Assembly (NCBI RefSeq): GCF_016834655.1
Contig: NZ_JAENHP010000001.1
Span: forward strand, 372,001 to 436,000
DNA length: 64,000 nt
Reading direction: 5' to 3'
Origin: Paractinoplanes ovalisporus
GTDB lineage: Bacteria; Actinomycetota; Actinomycetes; Mycobacteriales; Micromonosporaceae
How positions within the stretch are numbered: position 1 is the stretch's first letter; each line of letters starts with the position of its first letter. A model generated the notes under the pieces. It was not told the origin of the DNA, searched no databases, and saw only the letters and a program-made list of their open reading frames with translations. This document shows positions 6,897 through 16,300 of the stretch, piece by piece. Made by a program: the position numbers and the translations under genes.

Positions 6897-9794
6897 ATGG
6901 GATCGGTCGTGCAACGGAGAACAATCGTCGCGGTGGTGGCCGCCGTCGCGGCCGGGCTCGGGGCGGTGGCGCTGAGCGGCACGGCCGACGCGGCCACGGT
7001 CGGCGCGGGCAGCTACACCGAGACGCTGCCGGCCGGCGCGAGCCTGCCCACCGGCTGCGGAGACCTGGCCACCAACCCGCGCCAGTTCATGACGGCCAAC
7101 GCCCCGGCCGGCCCGGTGCCAACCAACGACTGGTGGTCGTCGCTGGTCTACAAGAAGTTCGACTGCGCCTACAGCGAGAACCTGCACGCGCACCCGGCCA
7201 GCTACGACACCACCTCGGCCGGGCTCGGCTTCTCCTACACGACCACACCCCAGATCAGCGGTTCGTCCACCGGGGTCGGCGAGTACCACTACATCTATCA
7301 GGAAGACTTCACCGCGGGCGTGGCCGGGCTGAACGCCCCGCGCACGCTGGTCGACGGCTGGACCGACTGGACCGTCACGCCGTACTGGAGTGACGGCACC
7401 CGCACCATGAAGGCGACCATCGGCCACGGGCTGCCGTTCGCGTACTTCCAGATCACCGGGGGCAACGCGCAGATCACCGCGAAGAGCACCCCGACGGTCT
7501 GGTCGAACAGCGGCTCGCGGATCGGCTACTCGGTCAACGGCAAGGACTACGTCGCCTACGCGCCGACCGGGGCCACCTGGACGGTCAGCGGCAGCGTCAT
7601 CACCTCGACGCTGGGCGGCAAGGGCTACTTCTCGATCGCCGTGCTGCCGAGCGGAAGCGACCGGGCGGCGCTGGCCGAGAGCTACGGCCAGTACGCGCAC
7701 AACCATGTCACCGGCACCCGGGTGTCCTATTCGTACAACCAGGGCACCAGTCGTGTCGCTACCACCTACACCTACACGACCACCGCGCGCGAGGGCTCGG
7801 GCAGCGGAACCGTCATCGGGCTCTATCCGCACCAGTGGCGGGCCCTGACCGGCGCCACCCCGATCACGCCGACCTACGTGACCGCCCGCGGCGCCATGAA
7901 GGTGCTCGTCGGCGCGTCGTCCTACACCACGTCGGCGGTCTACAACGGCGTGCTGCCCGAGGTTCCGGCCGTGGCCGACAGCGCGGGCGCCGACCTGACC
8001 ACGCTCAACGGCTACCTCGATCAGGTCAAGGGCAACCCGGTTCCCGTACGCAACAACGACACCTACTGGACGGGCAAGGCTCTCGGCATCGGGGCGCGGA
8101 TCGCCGAGATCGCCGACCAGCTCGGGCGCACCGACGTCCGGGACGCCGCCCTGTCAGCCATCAAGTCGCAGCTGACCGACTGGTTCACGGCCTCGTCGGG
8201 CAAGACGCAGAAGCTGTTCTACTACGACCGCAACTGGGGCACGCTGATCGGCTACCCGGCCTCCTACGGCTCCGACGCCGAGCTCAACGACCACCACTTC
8301 CACTACGGCTACTACATCGCGGCCGCCGCGACCCTGGCCAAGTTCGACCCCTCATGGGCGGCCAGTTCCCAGTACGGCGGCATGGTCGACCTGCTCATCC
8401 GCGACGCCAACAACTATGACCGCGGCGACAACCGGTTCCCGTACCTGCGTGACTTCGACATCTACGCCGGGCACGACTGGGCGGCCGGGCACGGCGCGTT
8501 CTTCGCCGGCAACAACCAGGAATCCTCGTCGGAGGGCATGAACTTCGCCAACGGGCTGATCCAGTGGGGGCAGGCCACCGGCAACACCGCGATCCGCGAC
8601 GCCGGCATCTTCATCTGGACCACGCAGTCGGCCGCCATCAACGAGTACTGGTTCGACACCCGTAACGAGAACTTCCCGGCGGCGTTCGGCCACGGCACGG
8701 TCGGCATGGTCTGGGGCGACGGCGGCGCGTACGCCACGTGGTTCGCCTCGGCCCCCGAGCAGATCCACGGCATCAACATGCTCCCGGTCACCGGCGGGCA
8801 CTTCTACATGGGCAACGACCCCGCGTACGTCCGCAGCAACTACGCCGAGATGGTGCGCAACGCCGGCCACGAACCGGCGCTGTGGCAGGACATCGCCTGG
8901 CAGTACCTGGCCCTCGGCGACGGGGACTCGGCCCTGTCGAAGTTCCGGGCCAACAGCGGTTACACGCCCGAGGAGGGCGAGACCAAGGCGCACACGTTCC
9001 ACTGGATCCGCAACCTGGCCGCCCTGGGCACCAACGATCTGAGCGTCACCGCCAACCATCCGCTCTACCGGGTGTTCACCAAGAGCGGTTCCCGTACGTA
9101 CGTGGCCTCGAACATCACGAACGCAGCGATCACCGTCACGTTCTCGGACGGCAAGGTCCTGGCCGTCCCCGCCGGCAAGACCGTGGCGAGCGGCGCGCAG
9201 AACTGGTCGGGCGGCAACGCCACCGGTGGAGGAGTGAACCCGCCGACGACTCCGCCCACCACTCCCCCGACTACGCCCCCCACCACGCCTCCCACGACGC
9301 CTCCCACCACTCCGCCGACCGGTGGTGGCGCCGTCCGCTACCTGCAGGCCAACGGCGCCCTGGCCGGGGCCGCGGGCACGGCCGGAACCGCGACCGTGGC
9401 CAAGTCGACCGGCGTCAACGACAACCAGCCGCACTCGCCGACGACGTTCACCGCCACCGGCCTGAACCTGACCTACCGCTCCGGCGCGGCGACCACGTTC
9501 GGCATCTCGGTCGACGCCGGCACGTCGGTCGGCAACGCCACCCAGGCCCGCGTCTCGTACGACCTGACCGGCGACGGCAGCTTCGACCGGGTCGAGACGT
9601 ACCGCTACTTCGCCACCGACCCGGTCACCGGCTGGGAGCGGTACACCGACGCGGCCGGCCTGATCGGCGCCACCGGTTCGCTCGGCAACCTGGCCAACGG
9701 CACGGTCAAGGTCGAGATCTGGAGCGCGATCGGCTCGGCGCCGAGCACGGTCTCGCTGGGTTCGCTCTCCACGGTGACACTGCCCTACCAGTGA
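6897..9794 (+). CDS. secreted GH81 endo-beta-1,3-glucanase with C-terminal domain
   Basis: 965 residues from ATG 6897, chosen for the AGGAGG at 6888-6893; an in-frame ATG at 6843 would precede the operator. The signal peptide covers about 1-33 (cleavage after TADAA). The catalytic region shows GH81 landmarks: PTNDWWSSL near the N-terminus, DHHFHYGYY (Asp465, candidate acid) and NNQESSSEGMN (Glu542 and Glu546, candidate base region). A Pro/Thr linker of repeated PPTT units (about 780-808) joins a beta-rich domain of about 155 residues, possibly a glucan-binding module. The enzyme would cut beta-1,3-glucan of fungal walls or callose outside the cell. It is a single-gene unit with its own promoter and LacI-type operator. 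Confidence 0.9.
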   Translation: MGSVVQRRTIVAVVAAVAAGLGAVALSGTADAATVGAGSYTETLPAGASLPTGCGDLATNPRQFMTANAPAGPVPTNDWWSSLVYKKFDCAYSENLHAHPASYDTTSAGLGFSYTTTPQISGSSTGVGEYHYIYQEDFTAGVAGLNAPRTLVDGWTDWTVTPYWSDGTRTMKATIGHGLPFAYFQITGGNAQITAKSTPTVWSNSGSRIGYSVNGKDYVAYAPTGATWTVSGSVITSTLGGKGYFSIAVLPSGSDRAALAESYGQYAHNHVTGTRVSYSYNQGTSRVATTYTYTTTAREGSGSGTVIGLYPHQWRALTGATPITPTYVTARGAMKVLVGASSYTTSAVYNGVLPEVPAVADSAGADLTTLNGYLDQVKGNPVPVRNNDTYWTGKALGIGARIAEIADQLGRTDVRDAALSAIKSQLTDWFTASSGKTQKLFYYDRNWGTLIGYPASYGSDAELNDHHFHYGYYIAAAATLAKFDPSWAASSQYGGMVDLLIRDANNYDRGDNRFPYLRDFDIYAGHDWAAGHGAFFAGNNQESSSEGMNFANGLIQWGQATGNTAIRDAGIFIWTTQSAAINEYWFDTRNENFPAAFGHGTVGMVWGDGGAYATWFASAPEQIHGINMLPVTGGHFYMGNDPAYVRSNYAEMVRNAGHEPALWQDIAWQYLALGDGDSALSKFRANSGYTPEEGETKAHTFHWIRNLAALGTNDLSVTANHPLYRVFTKSGSRTYVASNITNAAITVTFSDGKVLAVPAGKTVASGAQNWSGGNATGGGVNPPTTPPTTPPTTPPTTPPTTPPTTPPTGGGAVRYLQANGALAGAAGTAGTATVAKSTGVNDNQPHSPTTFTATGLNLTYRSGAATTFGISVDAGTSVGNATQARVSYDLTGDGSFDRVETYRYFATDPVTGWERYTDAAGLIGATGSLGNLANGTVKVEIWSAIGSAPSTVSLGSLSTVTLPYQ

Positions 9795-9805
9795 TCCTCC
9801 CGGAG

Positions 9806-9834
9806 CGCCGCGTGGCCTCGGCTGCGCGGCGTTT
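9806..9834 (+). terminator. hairpin terminator after GH81
   Basis: CGCCGCG (9806-9812) pairs with CGCGGCG (9825-9831), followed by TTT. It begins 11 bases after the glucanase stop codon. Confidence 0.55.
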
Positions 9835-9849
9835 CCTCCGTGCTGGAAT

Positions 9850-9869
9850 TTTTCCAAACGTTCGGTAAT
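9850..9869. promoter_or_regulatory. candidate TetR operator before the PPOX gene
   Basis: Imperfect dyad centred on AACGTT (9857-9862), 11 bp upstream of the start codon. It matches the site in front of the TetR gene (11317-11336) at 16 of 20 positions, sharing the block CGGTAAT and its ACGT core. The likely binder is the TetR protein encoded at 10751-11308. Confidence 0.6.
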
Positions 9870-9879
9870 TATAGTCTCC

Positions 9880-10788
9880 ATGACGGTCTTTCACTGGGGC
9901 GAGCTGGAGGCGCAGGCGCGGGCCGGGTTCAGCGAGCGCGCGGCCGGTGTCTCGCGGCTGGTCAAGCCGACCCTTCCCGGCGGCGCCGACGAGTTTCTGG
10001 CCGAGCAGAACATGCTGGTGGTCGGCGCCCAGGCCGACGACGGCCGGCTCTGGGCCTCGCTGTTCACCGGGCCGCCCGGCTTTCTCGGCGCCCCCGACGA
10101 CACCACGGTCGAGGTGCTGGGCCGGTTGGCCGCCGCCGACCCGGTCGAGCCGATGACCCGCCGCGAGGGGCGGCTGGGGCTGCTGGCGATCGATCTGGAG
10201 ACGCGGATCCGGCTCCGGATGAACGGCGCCGCGCGGCCCCTCCCGTACGGGCTGAGCCTGACCATCGACCAGAGCTTCCCGAACTGCCCCAAGTACATCC
10301 AGAAGCGCTCGGTGGCCGGTCTGGGCGACGGCGAGCCGGGCGAGACGTCCCGAGTGTCGGAGTTGACCGGGGAGGTGGGCCGGCTCGTCACCCGGGCCGA
10401 CACCTTCTTCGTGGCTTCGGCCTCGGAGAACGGCGACCCCGATGTCTCGCACCGGGGCGGCAACCCGGGCTTTGTCGAGCTGCTGTCGCCGACGAGGTTG
10501 CGCTGGCCCGACTATGTCGGCAACAGCATGCTGATGACGATCGGGAACTTCACCGAGAACCCGTACGCGGGCCTGGTCTTCCTCGATTGGCAAACCGGCA
10601 CCACGCTGCACCTCACCGGATCGGCCGCGGTGCGCTGGGCCGACGACGGGTCACGGTCGGTGGAGTTCGACCTGGACGAGGCCGTGCTGCTCCCCCGCCA
10701 CCTCTCCACGAACTGGTCGGCCCCGGCCCTCTCACGGCACAACCCGCCCGTCACCCGACCAGCGCCCGGGGCAGCTCGGCCAGCGTGA
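9880..10788 (+). CDS. pyridoxamine 5'-phosphate oxidase-fold (flavin-binding split barrel) protein
   Basis: 302 residues (MTVFHWGELEAQARAGFSER). The segment MTIDQ/TIDQSFPNCPKYIQKR and the later GGNPGFVELLSPTRLRWPDYVGNSMLMTIGNFTENPYAGLVFLDW are characteristic of the larger PPOX-like proteins that carry two split barrels. These are usually FMN- or F420-dependent oxidoreductases of unknown substrate, not the vitamin B6 enzyme itself. The 3' end overlaps the convergent TetR gene by 38 bp. A TetR-type dyad just before the start makes it the probable target of that regulator. Confidence 0.82.
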   Translation: MTVFHWGELEAQARAGFSERAAGVSRLVKPTLPGGADEFLAEQNMLVVGAQADDGRLWASLFTGPPGFLGAPDDTTVEVLGRLAAADPVEPMTRREGRLGLLAIDLETRIRLRMNGAARPLPYGLSLTIDQSFPNCPKYIQKRSVAGLGDGEPGETSRVSELTGEVGRLVTRADTFFVASASENGDPDVSHRGGNPGFVELLSPTRLRWPDYVGNSMLMTIGNFTENPYAGLVFLDWQTGTTLHLTGSAAVRWADDGSRSVEFDLDEAVLLPRHLSTNWSAPALSRHNPPVTRPAPGAARPA

Positions 10789-11308
10789 GCCGGAACTCGG
10801 CCGGGTCGTCGAGCACCCGCGCGAGAACGAGCGACCCCTCGATGCGCACGAGCGCGTCCCCGGCCCGGCGCTCGGCCTCCGCCTTGGAGGCCCCGGAACG
10901 CCGGGCCACCGCGGCCATCGCGGCCAGCCAACCGGTCGCCAGGCCCGCGGCGCGCGCCCGGATGTCGTCGGGCGCGCCGAGCAACGTCATGGTGTCGAGA
11001 ACACAGGACAGCCGCCCGTCCGCATAGAACTCCCCGAGGCGGCGGGCCATCTCGGCCACGGCCACCGCCGGGTCGGCTTCGGACTTCAGGGGCTCGAGAA
11101 TGTCGCCGAACGCCGCCTCGACCGACTCCAGGACGGCCACCGCCATGCCGGGTTTCCCGCTGGGGAACCGGTGGTAGAGGCTGGCCCGGTGCAGCCCCGA
11201 GGCCGACGACAGAGCCGTCAGCGAGGCGCCCTCATAGCCGTGGTGCCGGAAGACCTCGGACAGCCGCGCCAGCAGGGCGTCGTCGTCGATGCTCGGTGCG
11301 CGTCCCAC
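10751..11308 (-). CDS. TetR family transcriptional regulator
   Basis: 185 residues. The N-terminal helix-turn-helix is clear: LLARLSEVFRHHGYEGASLTALSSASGLHRASLYHRFPSGK, where SLYHRF is the usual recognition-helix end. The ligand domain includes Cys in RLSCVLDTM. The start lies only 4 bp downstream of the stop of the GGDEF-EAL gene on the same strand. Because the matching dyad lies inside the last codons of that gene, it likely has its own promoter there and represses itself and the convergent PPOX gene. Confidence 0.9.
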   Translation of the reverse strand: MGRAPSIDDDALLARLSEVFRHHGYEGASLTALSSASGLHRASLYHRFPSGKPGMAVAVLESVEAAFGDILEPLKSEADPAVAVAEMARRLGEFYADGRLSCVLDTMTLLGAPDDIRARAAGLATGWLAAMAAVARRSGASKAEAERRAGDALVRIEGSLVLARVLDDPAEFRLTLAELPRALVG

Positions 11309-11312
11309 CCAC

Positions 11313-13637
11313 CTATATTACCGAACGTACGGTAATCGCCTGGCGGGCCAGCAGGCGGGAGATGCCGTCGGCCGACATCGGCTCGGCCAGGTGATAGCCC
11401 TGACCCAGGGCGTAGCCGAGCTCGCGCAGCACGGCCACCTGCTCGGGGCTCTCGATGCCTTCGGCCACGGTGTCCAGGCTCAGTGCGCGGGCCAGCTGGA
11501 TCACGGCCCGGGCGACCGCCTGGCGGGCGTCGGCGGCGGCCGGGTTGCCGTCGTCGATCTCGATGCCGTCCACGAACGACTTGTCGAGCTTGACGATCGC
11601 GGCCGGGAAGGCGCGCAGCAGGCTCAGCGAGGACTCGCCGGTGCCGAAGTCGTCGAGGGCCAGGCGGATGCCCATGCGGTCGAGTTCGAACAGGGCCCGC
11701 GAGATCTGCTGGCCGCGCAGCACCGCCGACTCGGTCACCTCGAGGACCAGGCGCTCGTTGGGCAGGCCGCTCTCGGCCAGCGCGTCGGCCACGTCGGCCA
11801 CGAAGTCGGGGTCGTGCAGTTGCCGCGCGGACACGTTGAGCCCGGCCTCGCGCAGCGCGTCGGGGCCGAAGTCGGCCAGCCACATGGCCGCCTGACGGCA
11901 GGTCTCGCGGAGCACGAGACGGCCCAGCGGCACGATCAGGCCGGTCCGTTCGGCGGCCGGGATGAACTCGGCCGGGGAGACGACACCACGCGCCGGGTGG
12001 TGCCAGCGGACCAGGGCCTCGACCCCGATCAGGCGGCCCGTGCCGAGCCGCACGATCGGCTGGTAGACGACCCGGAACTCGTTGTTGTCGAGGGCCCGGC
12101 GCAGCTCGCTGCCGAGTTGCATGTGGGCCAGCACGGGCTCGCCCATGCCTTCGGCATAGCGGACGAAGCCCGCCTTGCCCTGCTGCTTGGCCGTGTACAT
12201 GGCGACGTCGGCGTTGCGCAGCACCGCGTTGACGCCGGTGCCGGGGCCGGCCGTGGCGATGCCGATGCTGGCCTGGATGAGCAGGCGGTGCTCGCTGATC
12301 GGGTGGGACAGCGAGGCCAGGATCCGCTCGGCCAGCACCTCGGGATCGGCGCCCGGGCCGGTGAGCAGGACCGCGAATTCGTCGCCCCCGACCCGTACGG
12401 GAAGGCCTTGGGCCCCCACCTCGGCGCGCAGCAGCCCGGCCACCGATACCAGCAACCGGTCACCGACCTCGTGGCCGAGCAGGTCGTTGACCGCTTTGAA
12501 GTCGTCCAGGTCGATGAGCAGCACCGACGCCGGGGCCCCGGTCGCCAGCACGGCGGTCAGCCGCTGCCGGAACAGCGCGCGGTTGGCCAGCCCGGTCAGG
12601 CCGTCGTGGCTGACCTCGTGCTGCAGCCGCTCCTCCTGGATGCGGGAGGTCCGCAGCAGCCGGGCGTTCTCGCGGTAGGCCAGGTATTGCCGGACAATGG
12701 CCAGGCCGGTCACGACCACCGCGGGGATCAGCACCACCCGGACCGGCCAGCGCAGCGGCGCCCCGAACGCCAGCGCGATCAGCGGCACGTCGGCCAGGAC
12801 CATCGCCAGGTAGGGCAGCACCATGCCGACGCGGACCGGTTCGCGGCGCAGGCCCCGGTCGGCGCGGTCCTGGGCGGCGACACCGAGGGCGATCAGCACC
12901 GGGGCCAGCGGCATGACGACCGCCTGGGCATAGACGCTGCCGAGATAGCCGTACTGAACGGCCAGCACGGCCACCGCCGCACCCGGGACGCCGCCCGAGG
13001 CCGCGATGAAGCGGATCGCGACGCGGTCGACCGGGCCGCCGGCGATGTACGAGACCTTGGTGGCGGCGCCGACCGCGACCAGCAGGCCGAGCCCGACCAG
13101 CACCATCGCCTGGCGGCTCCACGGTTCGCGGGCCGAGAGCATCGGGGCCAGGCCGAGATACCAGAGCACGGCCGCGCAGCCGAGGAACGCGATGAGCCGG
13201 TCGAGGATCATGCGCCACTGCTCGGTGCCACCGGCCGAGACCACCGGCACCCGGGCCAGTGACCAGATGGCGATGAGGAACCCGATGACGGCCAGGGCGG
13301 CCGCGGGCAGCGGCATGCTGCGGGTGCGGACCTCGTCGGCGTGGGCGAACATGTCCACGGCCAGCCAGGCGTACCCGACCGTGATGAGCCCGATGGCCCA
13401 CATGACACCGCGCCAGAAGCGCGCCTCCACCGGGTCGAGGTCGCGGCCCCGGCGGGTCAGGGTGAAGACGGCGGCGGTGGCGAGCGCCCCGCCGACCGGG
13501 ACGAACAGGTACGCGACGGCTTCGGGACCGAGGCCGGCCTGCAGGTAGGCCACGCACCAGATCGCGCCGGCCGCGGCGACGGCGGCGCTGGCCTGGACAT
13601 ACCGCCGGGCCGTCGACTGCAGCGCTTCCACCGTCAC
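11313..13637 (-). CDS. membrane GGDEF-EAL protein (cyclic di-GMP synthesis/breakdown)
   Basis: 774 residues, GTG start. The first 300 residues hold about eight hydrophobic segments, a membrane sensory module. The GGDEF domain has LLIDLDDFKAVNDLLGH and the intact active loop VRVGGDEFAVLL (about residue 414-418). The RxxD inhibitory site expected five residues earlier is missing (GAQG). The EAL domain keeps its catalytic set: EALVRW, NVSARQL, EVTES, DDFGTGESS, KLDKSFV, AEGIE and GQGYHL. Both activities are therefore possible, without product inhibition of the cyclase. It forms a pair with the GADEF variant at 49083. The TetR gene follows after 4 bp. Confidence 0.93.
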   Translation of the reverse strand: MTVEALQSTARRYVQASAAVAAAGAIWCVAYLQAGLGPEAVAYLFVPVGGALATAAVFTLTRRGRDLDPVEARFWRGVMWAIGLITVGYAWLAVDMFAHADEVRTRSMPLPAAALAVIGFLIAIWSLARVPVVSAGGTEQWRMILDRLIAFLGCAAVLWYLGLAPMLSAREPWSRQAMVLVGLGLLVAVGAATKVSYIAGGPVDRVAIRFIAASGGVPGAAVAVLAVQYGYLGSVYAQAVVMPLAPVLIALGVAAQDRADRGLRREPVRVGMVLPYLAMVLADVPLIALAFGAPLRWPVRVVLIPAVVVTGLAIVRQYLAYRENARLLRTSRIQEERLQHEVSHDGLTGLANRALFRQRLTAVLATGAPASVLLIDLDDFKAVNDLLGHEVGDRLLVSVAGLLRAEVGAQGLPVRVGGDEFAVLLTGPGADPEVLAERILASLSHPISEHRLLIQASIGIATAGPGTGVNAVLRNADVAMYTAKQQGKAGFVRYAEGMGEPVLAHMQLGSELRRALDNNEFRVVYQPIVRLGTGRLIGVEALVRWHHPARGVVSPAEFIPAAERTGLIVPLGRLVLRETCRQAAMWLADFGPDALREAGLNVSARQLHDPDFVADVADALAESGLPNERLVLEVTESAVLRGQQISRALFELDRMGIRLALDDFGTGESSLSLLRAFPAAIVKLDKSFVDGIEIDDGNPAAADARQAVARAVIQLARALSLDTVAEGIESPEQVAVLRELGYALGQGYHLAEPMSADGISRLLARQAITVRSVI
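11317..11336. promoter_or_regulatory. candidate TetR operator (autoregulatory)
   Basis: ATTACCGAACGTACGGTAAT: 10-bp half sites with one mismatch, 9 bp upstream of the TetR start and inside the 3' end of the GGDEF-EAL coding sequence. It shares 16 of 20 positions with the dyad before the PPOX gene. Confidence 0.65.
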
Positions 13638-13729
13638 CCGCCCGACATTAACGGTCCGGTCGCGTAACGGATCTCCCCCGAACGTTCGACGTTCGTCTTT
13701 CCGAGTGCCGGCCGGTTGGCGTGCGCGGG

Positions 13730-16132
13730 CTACCGGGCCAGCGTCTCCAGTTTCGCCCGGGCCGGCACAGCGTTGGGGTGGCCGATGTCCTCGAGGATGA
13801 CCAGGGCCGCCTCCCAGGCCTCCTGGGCGGCAGTCGCATTCTTCATCTCGTCATAGGTATCGCCCAGGCGGACCAGCGTGTCGGCTTCCTCGAAACGGTC
13901 GAGCTCGCGATACTGCTCGATCGCACGGAGATAGCAGGCAACGGCCTCCGGATGGTGACCGGCGTCGTGATGGATGAAACCGATGCTGTCCCAGGTCTGG
14001 GCCTGACCGTAACGGTTGTTCATCTCCTGATGCAGGCCGAGGGCCTTCCGGCAATAGCTCAGAGCCTCCTCGTGGCGGCCAAGATGGGCGAGACACCAGC
14101 CGATGCTGTTGAGGGCGTTGCCCTGGCCGGCCACATGCGCGGTCTCCTGGTAGAGGTCAAGAGCCTGCCGCGCATGGTGCAGCCCGTCGGCGTAGCGCCC
14201 GACCCGCTCGCGGATGCCGGTGAAGGCCAGGTGGATGTAAGCCTGCCCGGTGAGGTCCCCGAGTTGCTGGTAAAGGACGAGCGCACGCTGCAGCTGCGTC
14301 AGGCCTTCGTCGAACTGGCCCTGACGGATGTATGAGTATCCGAGAAGGCGGTAGGAACGAGATTGTACGGCGGGGTCCCCCAGCCGGTCGGCGGCGGCGA
14401 CGGCCGCCTGTGCCACTGTGGTCCAGTCGCGCCAATGACCTCGTCGTTCGAGGAAGTCAGTGAGCACCCACGCCAGCTGCCACGTATGGACGTCGAAGCC
14501 GGTCGTGGCGGCCTGGTTGACAGCCGCCAGAAGGACCGGAAGTTCGCTGGTGAACCAGGCCATCGCGGCCACCTGACCGGCGGGGTTCTCGGGGCTGACG
14601 CCCGGCTCGAACGGCGCGAGTTCGAGGCGTTCCCGGGTGGGCTGAACGAGCAACGCCGCCGTGTGTGCACTGTGCAGCAGATGGTCGAGCATGCGCCGCG
14701 TGGCCCGGCGACGCTGCTCGTCGGATTCCTCGGCGGCGGCCGTCTTCGCGGCGTACACCCGGAGCAGGTCATGAAATGCGTATCGGCCCGGCGCATTCTC
14801 GACGAGCAGGTTGGCGAGGGTGAGTTCCGCCAGCAGTGGACCCACCGACGAGACGGAAACCCCGGCCAGGCTCGTTGCCGCGGAGGCGGAGATGTCAGGG
14901 CCGACATGAAGCCCGAGATGCCGGAACAGGCGGGCGCCGGATGCCGTGAGCGTGTGGTAGGACCACGAGAACACCGCCTCGATATCCGTGCTCGGCGCAT
15001 CACCGGCCAGGGTTTCGAGCCGGTGCCGGCGATCGGCCAGAGCCTCGGCGAGCATGCCGAGAGTCAGCGTCGGCCGCGTCGCGGCGTGTGCGGTGGCCAG
15101 CGCCAGCGCGAGGGGAAGCCGGGCACACGCGGTGATGATGGCCTTCACCGCTTCCGGCTCGGCGATGGTCCGATCCGCGCCCAGGCGATGCGTCACGAAC
15201 CTGTGGGCCTCGTCGTACGACAGCAGGTCCAGTGTGACGGAGTGGGCCCCGTTCGCGGCGACCAACCCCGTGAGCAGATTGCGGCTGGTGACCATGACGA
15301 AACACCCGGGCGTTCCCGGCAGCAGTTGACGGACCTGGTCGCTGTCGCGGGCGTTGTCCAGAAGGATGAGCACCCGTTTGCCGGCCAGCAAGCTGCGATA
15401 CAGGGCGGCCTGGGCGTCGAGCGACGCGGGAATGCGATGCGGTTCCACATGGAAGGCGTCCAGGAGATTTCCCACGGCTTCGTGCGGGTTCATCGCATTG
15501 CCGTCGGGATCGAAGCCCCGCAGATTCAGATACAGCTGGCCATCGGAGAACCGGTCGACGACCCGATGCGCCCAGTGCACGGCGAGAGCCGTCTTTCCGA
15601 CCCCCGCGGTGCCGTCGATCGCCGAGATCACCACGGTCGAAGGCCGAGCGTGGGCCGCGCCGCCGGCCGGGCCGGCGCTCAACAGCTCGTCCAGTTCACC
15701 GATCTGATGTGACCGGCCGGTGAAGGTGACCACGTCGGCGGGCAACTGCGCCGGCACCACCGGGGCCGGCCCACGCCGTGTCGGCCGCCGCGGCTTGGCG
15801 GCCCGCTCGGTCAGGGTGCCGCGATCGGCGAGAAGGATCTCCAACTTGCGATACGAAGCATGCCATCGGTCCAGATCCAACTGCTCCACCGGCACCGGGA
15901 TCCCGTGTGCCTGCGCGTTCCGCCGGCACGCTCCGAGGAACGACGCCACCGTCTCCCAGCGAGGGGTGCTCGGCCCGTTGAGCAGGTCTCCGATCGTCGA
16001 GCTCCGCAGCCTCTGCCCGGCCAGATCGGCTTGTCTCTCCAGGGTGCGGTAGGTGGGCCGTCGCACCAGCTCGTAGACGTGCTGCAGTCCGGCCCGAAAC
16101 TCCTCCACCGGATCCCGATCCCCGTGAGCCAC
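13730..16132 (-). CDS. STAND-type ATPase regulator: NB-ARC with TPR repeats
   Basis: 800 residues, GTG start. Order: an N-terminal helical region like a degenerate XRE/transcription-regulator head (LRSSTIGDLLNGPSTPRWETVASFLGAC); a basic Pro/Arg linker; an NB-ARC module with P-loop GTAGVGKTALA, Walker B RVLILLDNA and VMVTSRN sensor; a winged-helix-like part (GRYAFHDLLRVYA); then about five TPR units, e.g. QSRSYRLLGYSYIRQGQFDEGLTQLQRALVLY and NALNSIGWCLAHLGRHEEALSYCRKAL. This is the AfsR-like architecture without the SARP DNA-binding domain. Such proteins act as nucleotide-driven switches in signalling. It is divergent from a small secreted Cys protein. Confidence 0.88.
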   Translation of the reverse strand: MAHGDRDPVEEFRAGLQHVYELVRRPTYRTLERQADLAGQRLRSSTIGDLLNGPSTPRWETVASFLGACRRNAQAHGIPVPVEQLDLDRWHASYRKLEILLADRGTLTERAAKPRRPTRRGPAPVVPAQLPADVVTFTGRSHQIGELDELLSAGPAGGAAHARPSTVVISAIDGTAGVGKTALAVHWAHRVVDRFSDGQLYLNLRGFDPDGNAMNPHEAVGNLLDAFHVEPHRIPASLDAQAALYRSLLAGKRVLILLDNARDSDQVRQLLPGTPGCFVMVTSRNLLTGLVAANGAHSVTLDLLSYDEAHRFVTHRLGADRTIAEPEAVKAIITACARLPLALALATAHAATRPTLTLGMLAEALADRRHRLETLAGDAPSTDIEAVFSWSYHTLTASGARLFRHLGLHVGPDISASAATSLAGVSVSSVGPLLAELTLANLLVENAPGRYAFHDLLRVYAAKTAAAEESDEQRRRATRRMLDHLLHSAHTAALLVQPTRERLELAPFEPGVSPENPAGQVAAMAWFTSELPVLLAAVNQAATTGFDVHTWQLAWVLTDFLERRGHWRDWTTVAQAAVAAADRLGDPAVQSRSYRLLGYSYIRQGQFDEGLTQLQRALVLYQQLGDLTGQAYIHLAFTGIRERVGRYADGLHHARQALDLYQETAHVAGQGNALNSIGWCLAHLGRHEEALSYCRKALGLHQEMNNRYGQAQTWDSIGFIHHDAGHHPEAVACYLRAIEQYRELDRFEEADTLVRLGDTYDEMKNATAAQEAWEAALVILEDIGHPNAVPARAKLETLAR

Positions 16133-16190
16133 GACACGAGTTTACTCAAAATCGTCGAGGATCTATGTCAAATGTCCGCTTTCCGGTTCC

Positions 16191-16204
16191 GTCCGGTACC
16201 GGAC
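16191..16204. promoter_or_regulatory. perfect 14-bp palindrome in the STAND/secreted-protein gap
   Basis: GTCCGGTACCGGAC is self-complementary over its whole length and sits 59 bp upstream of the STAND start and 97 bp upstream of the secreted-protein start. It may be an operator; no regulator can be assigned. Confidence 0.35.
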
Positions 16205-16300
16205 CCATGACGGCCGCCGGTCATCAACGATGAGGTCGCGCCCGCAGCACGCAACGGCGCCTGAGTCAACGGAAACTGACCGGACAGAAAGGCCAGAGGC

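Noticed and set aside
11289..13262. 657-residue plus-strand frame opposite the GGDEF-EAL gene
   Set aside because: Long antisense frames are common in high-GC DNA. Its composition (Gln, Gly, His, Arg) is typical of a shadow and the minus strand has full domain motifs.
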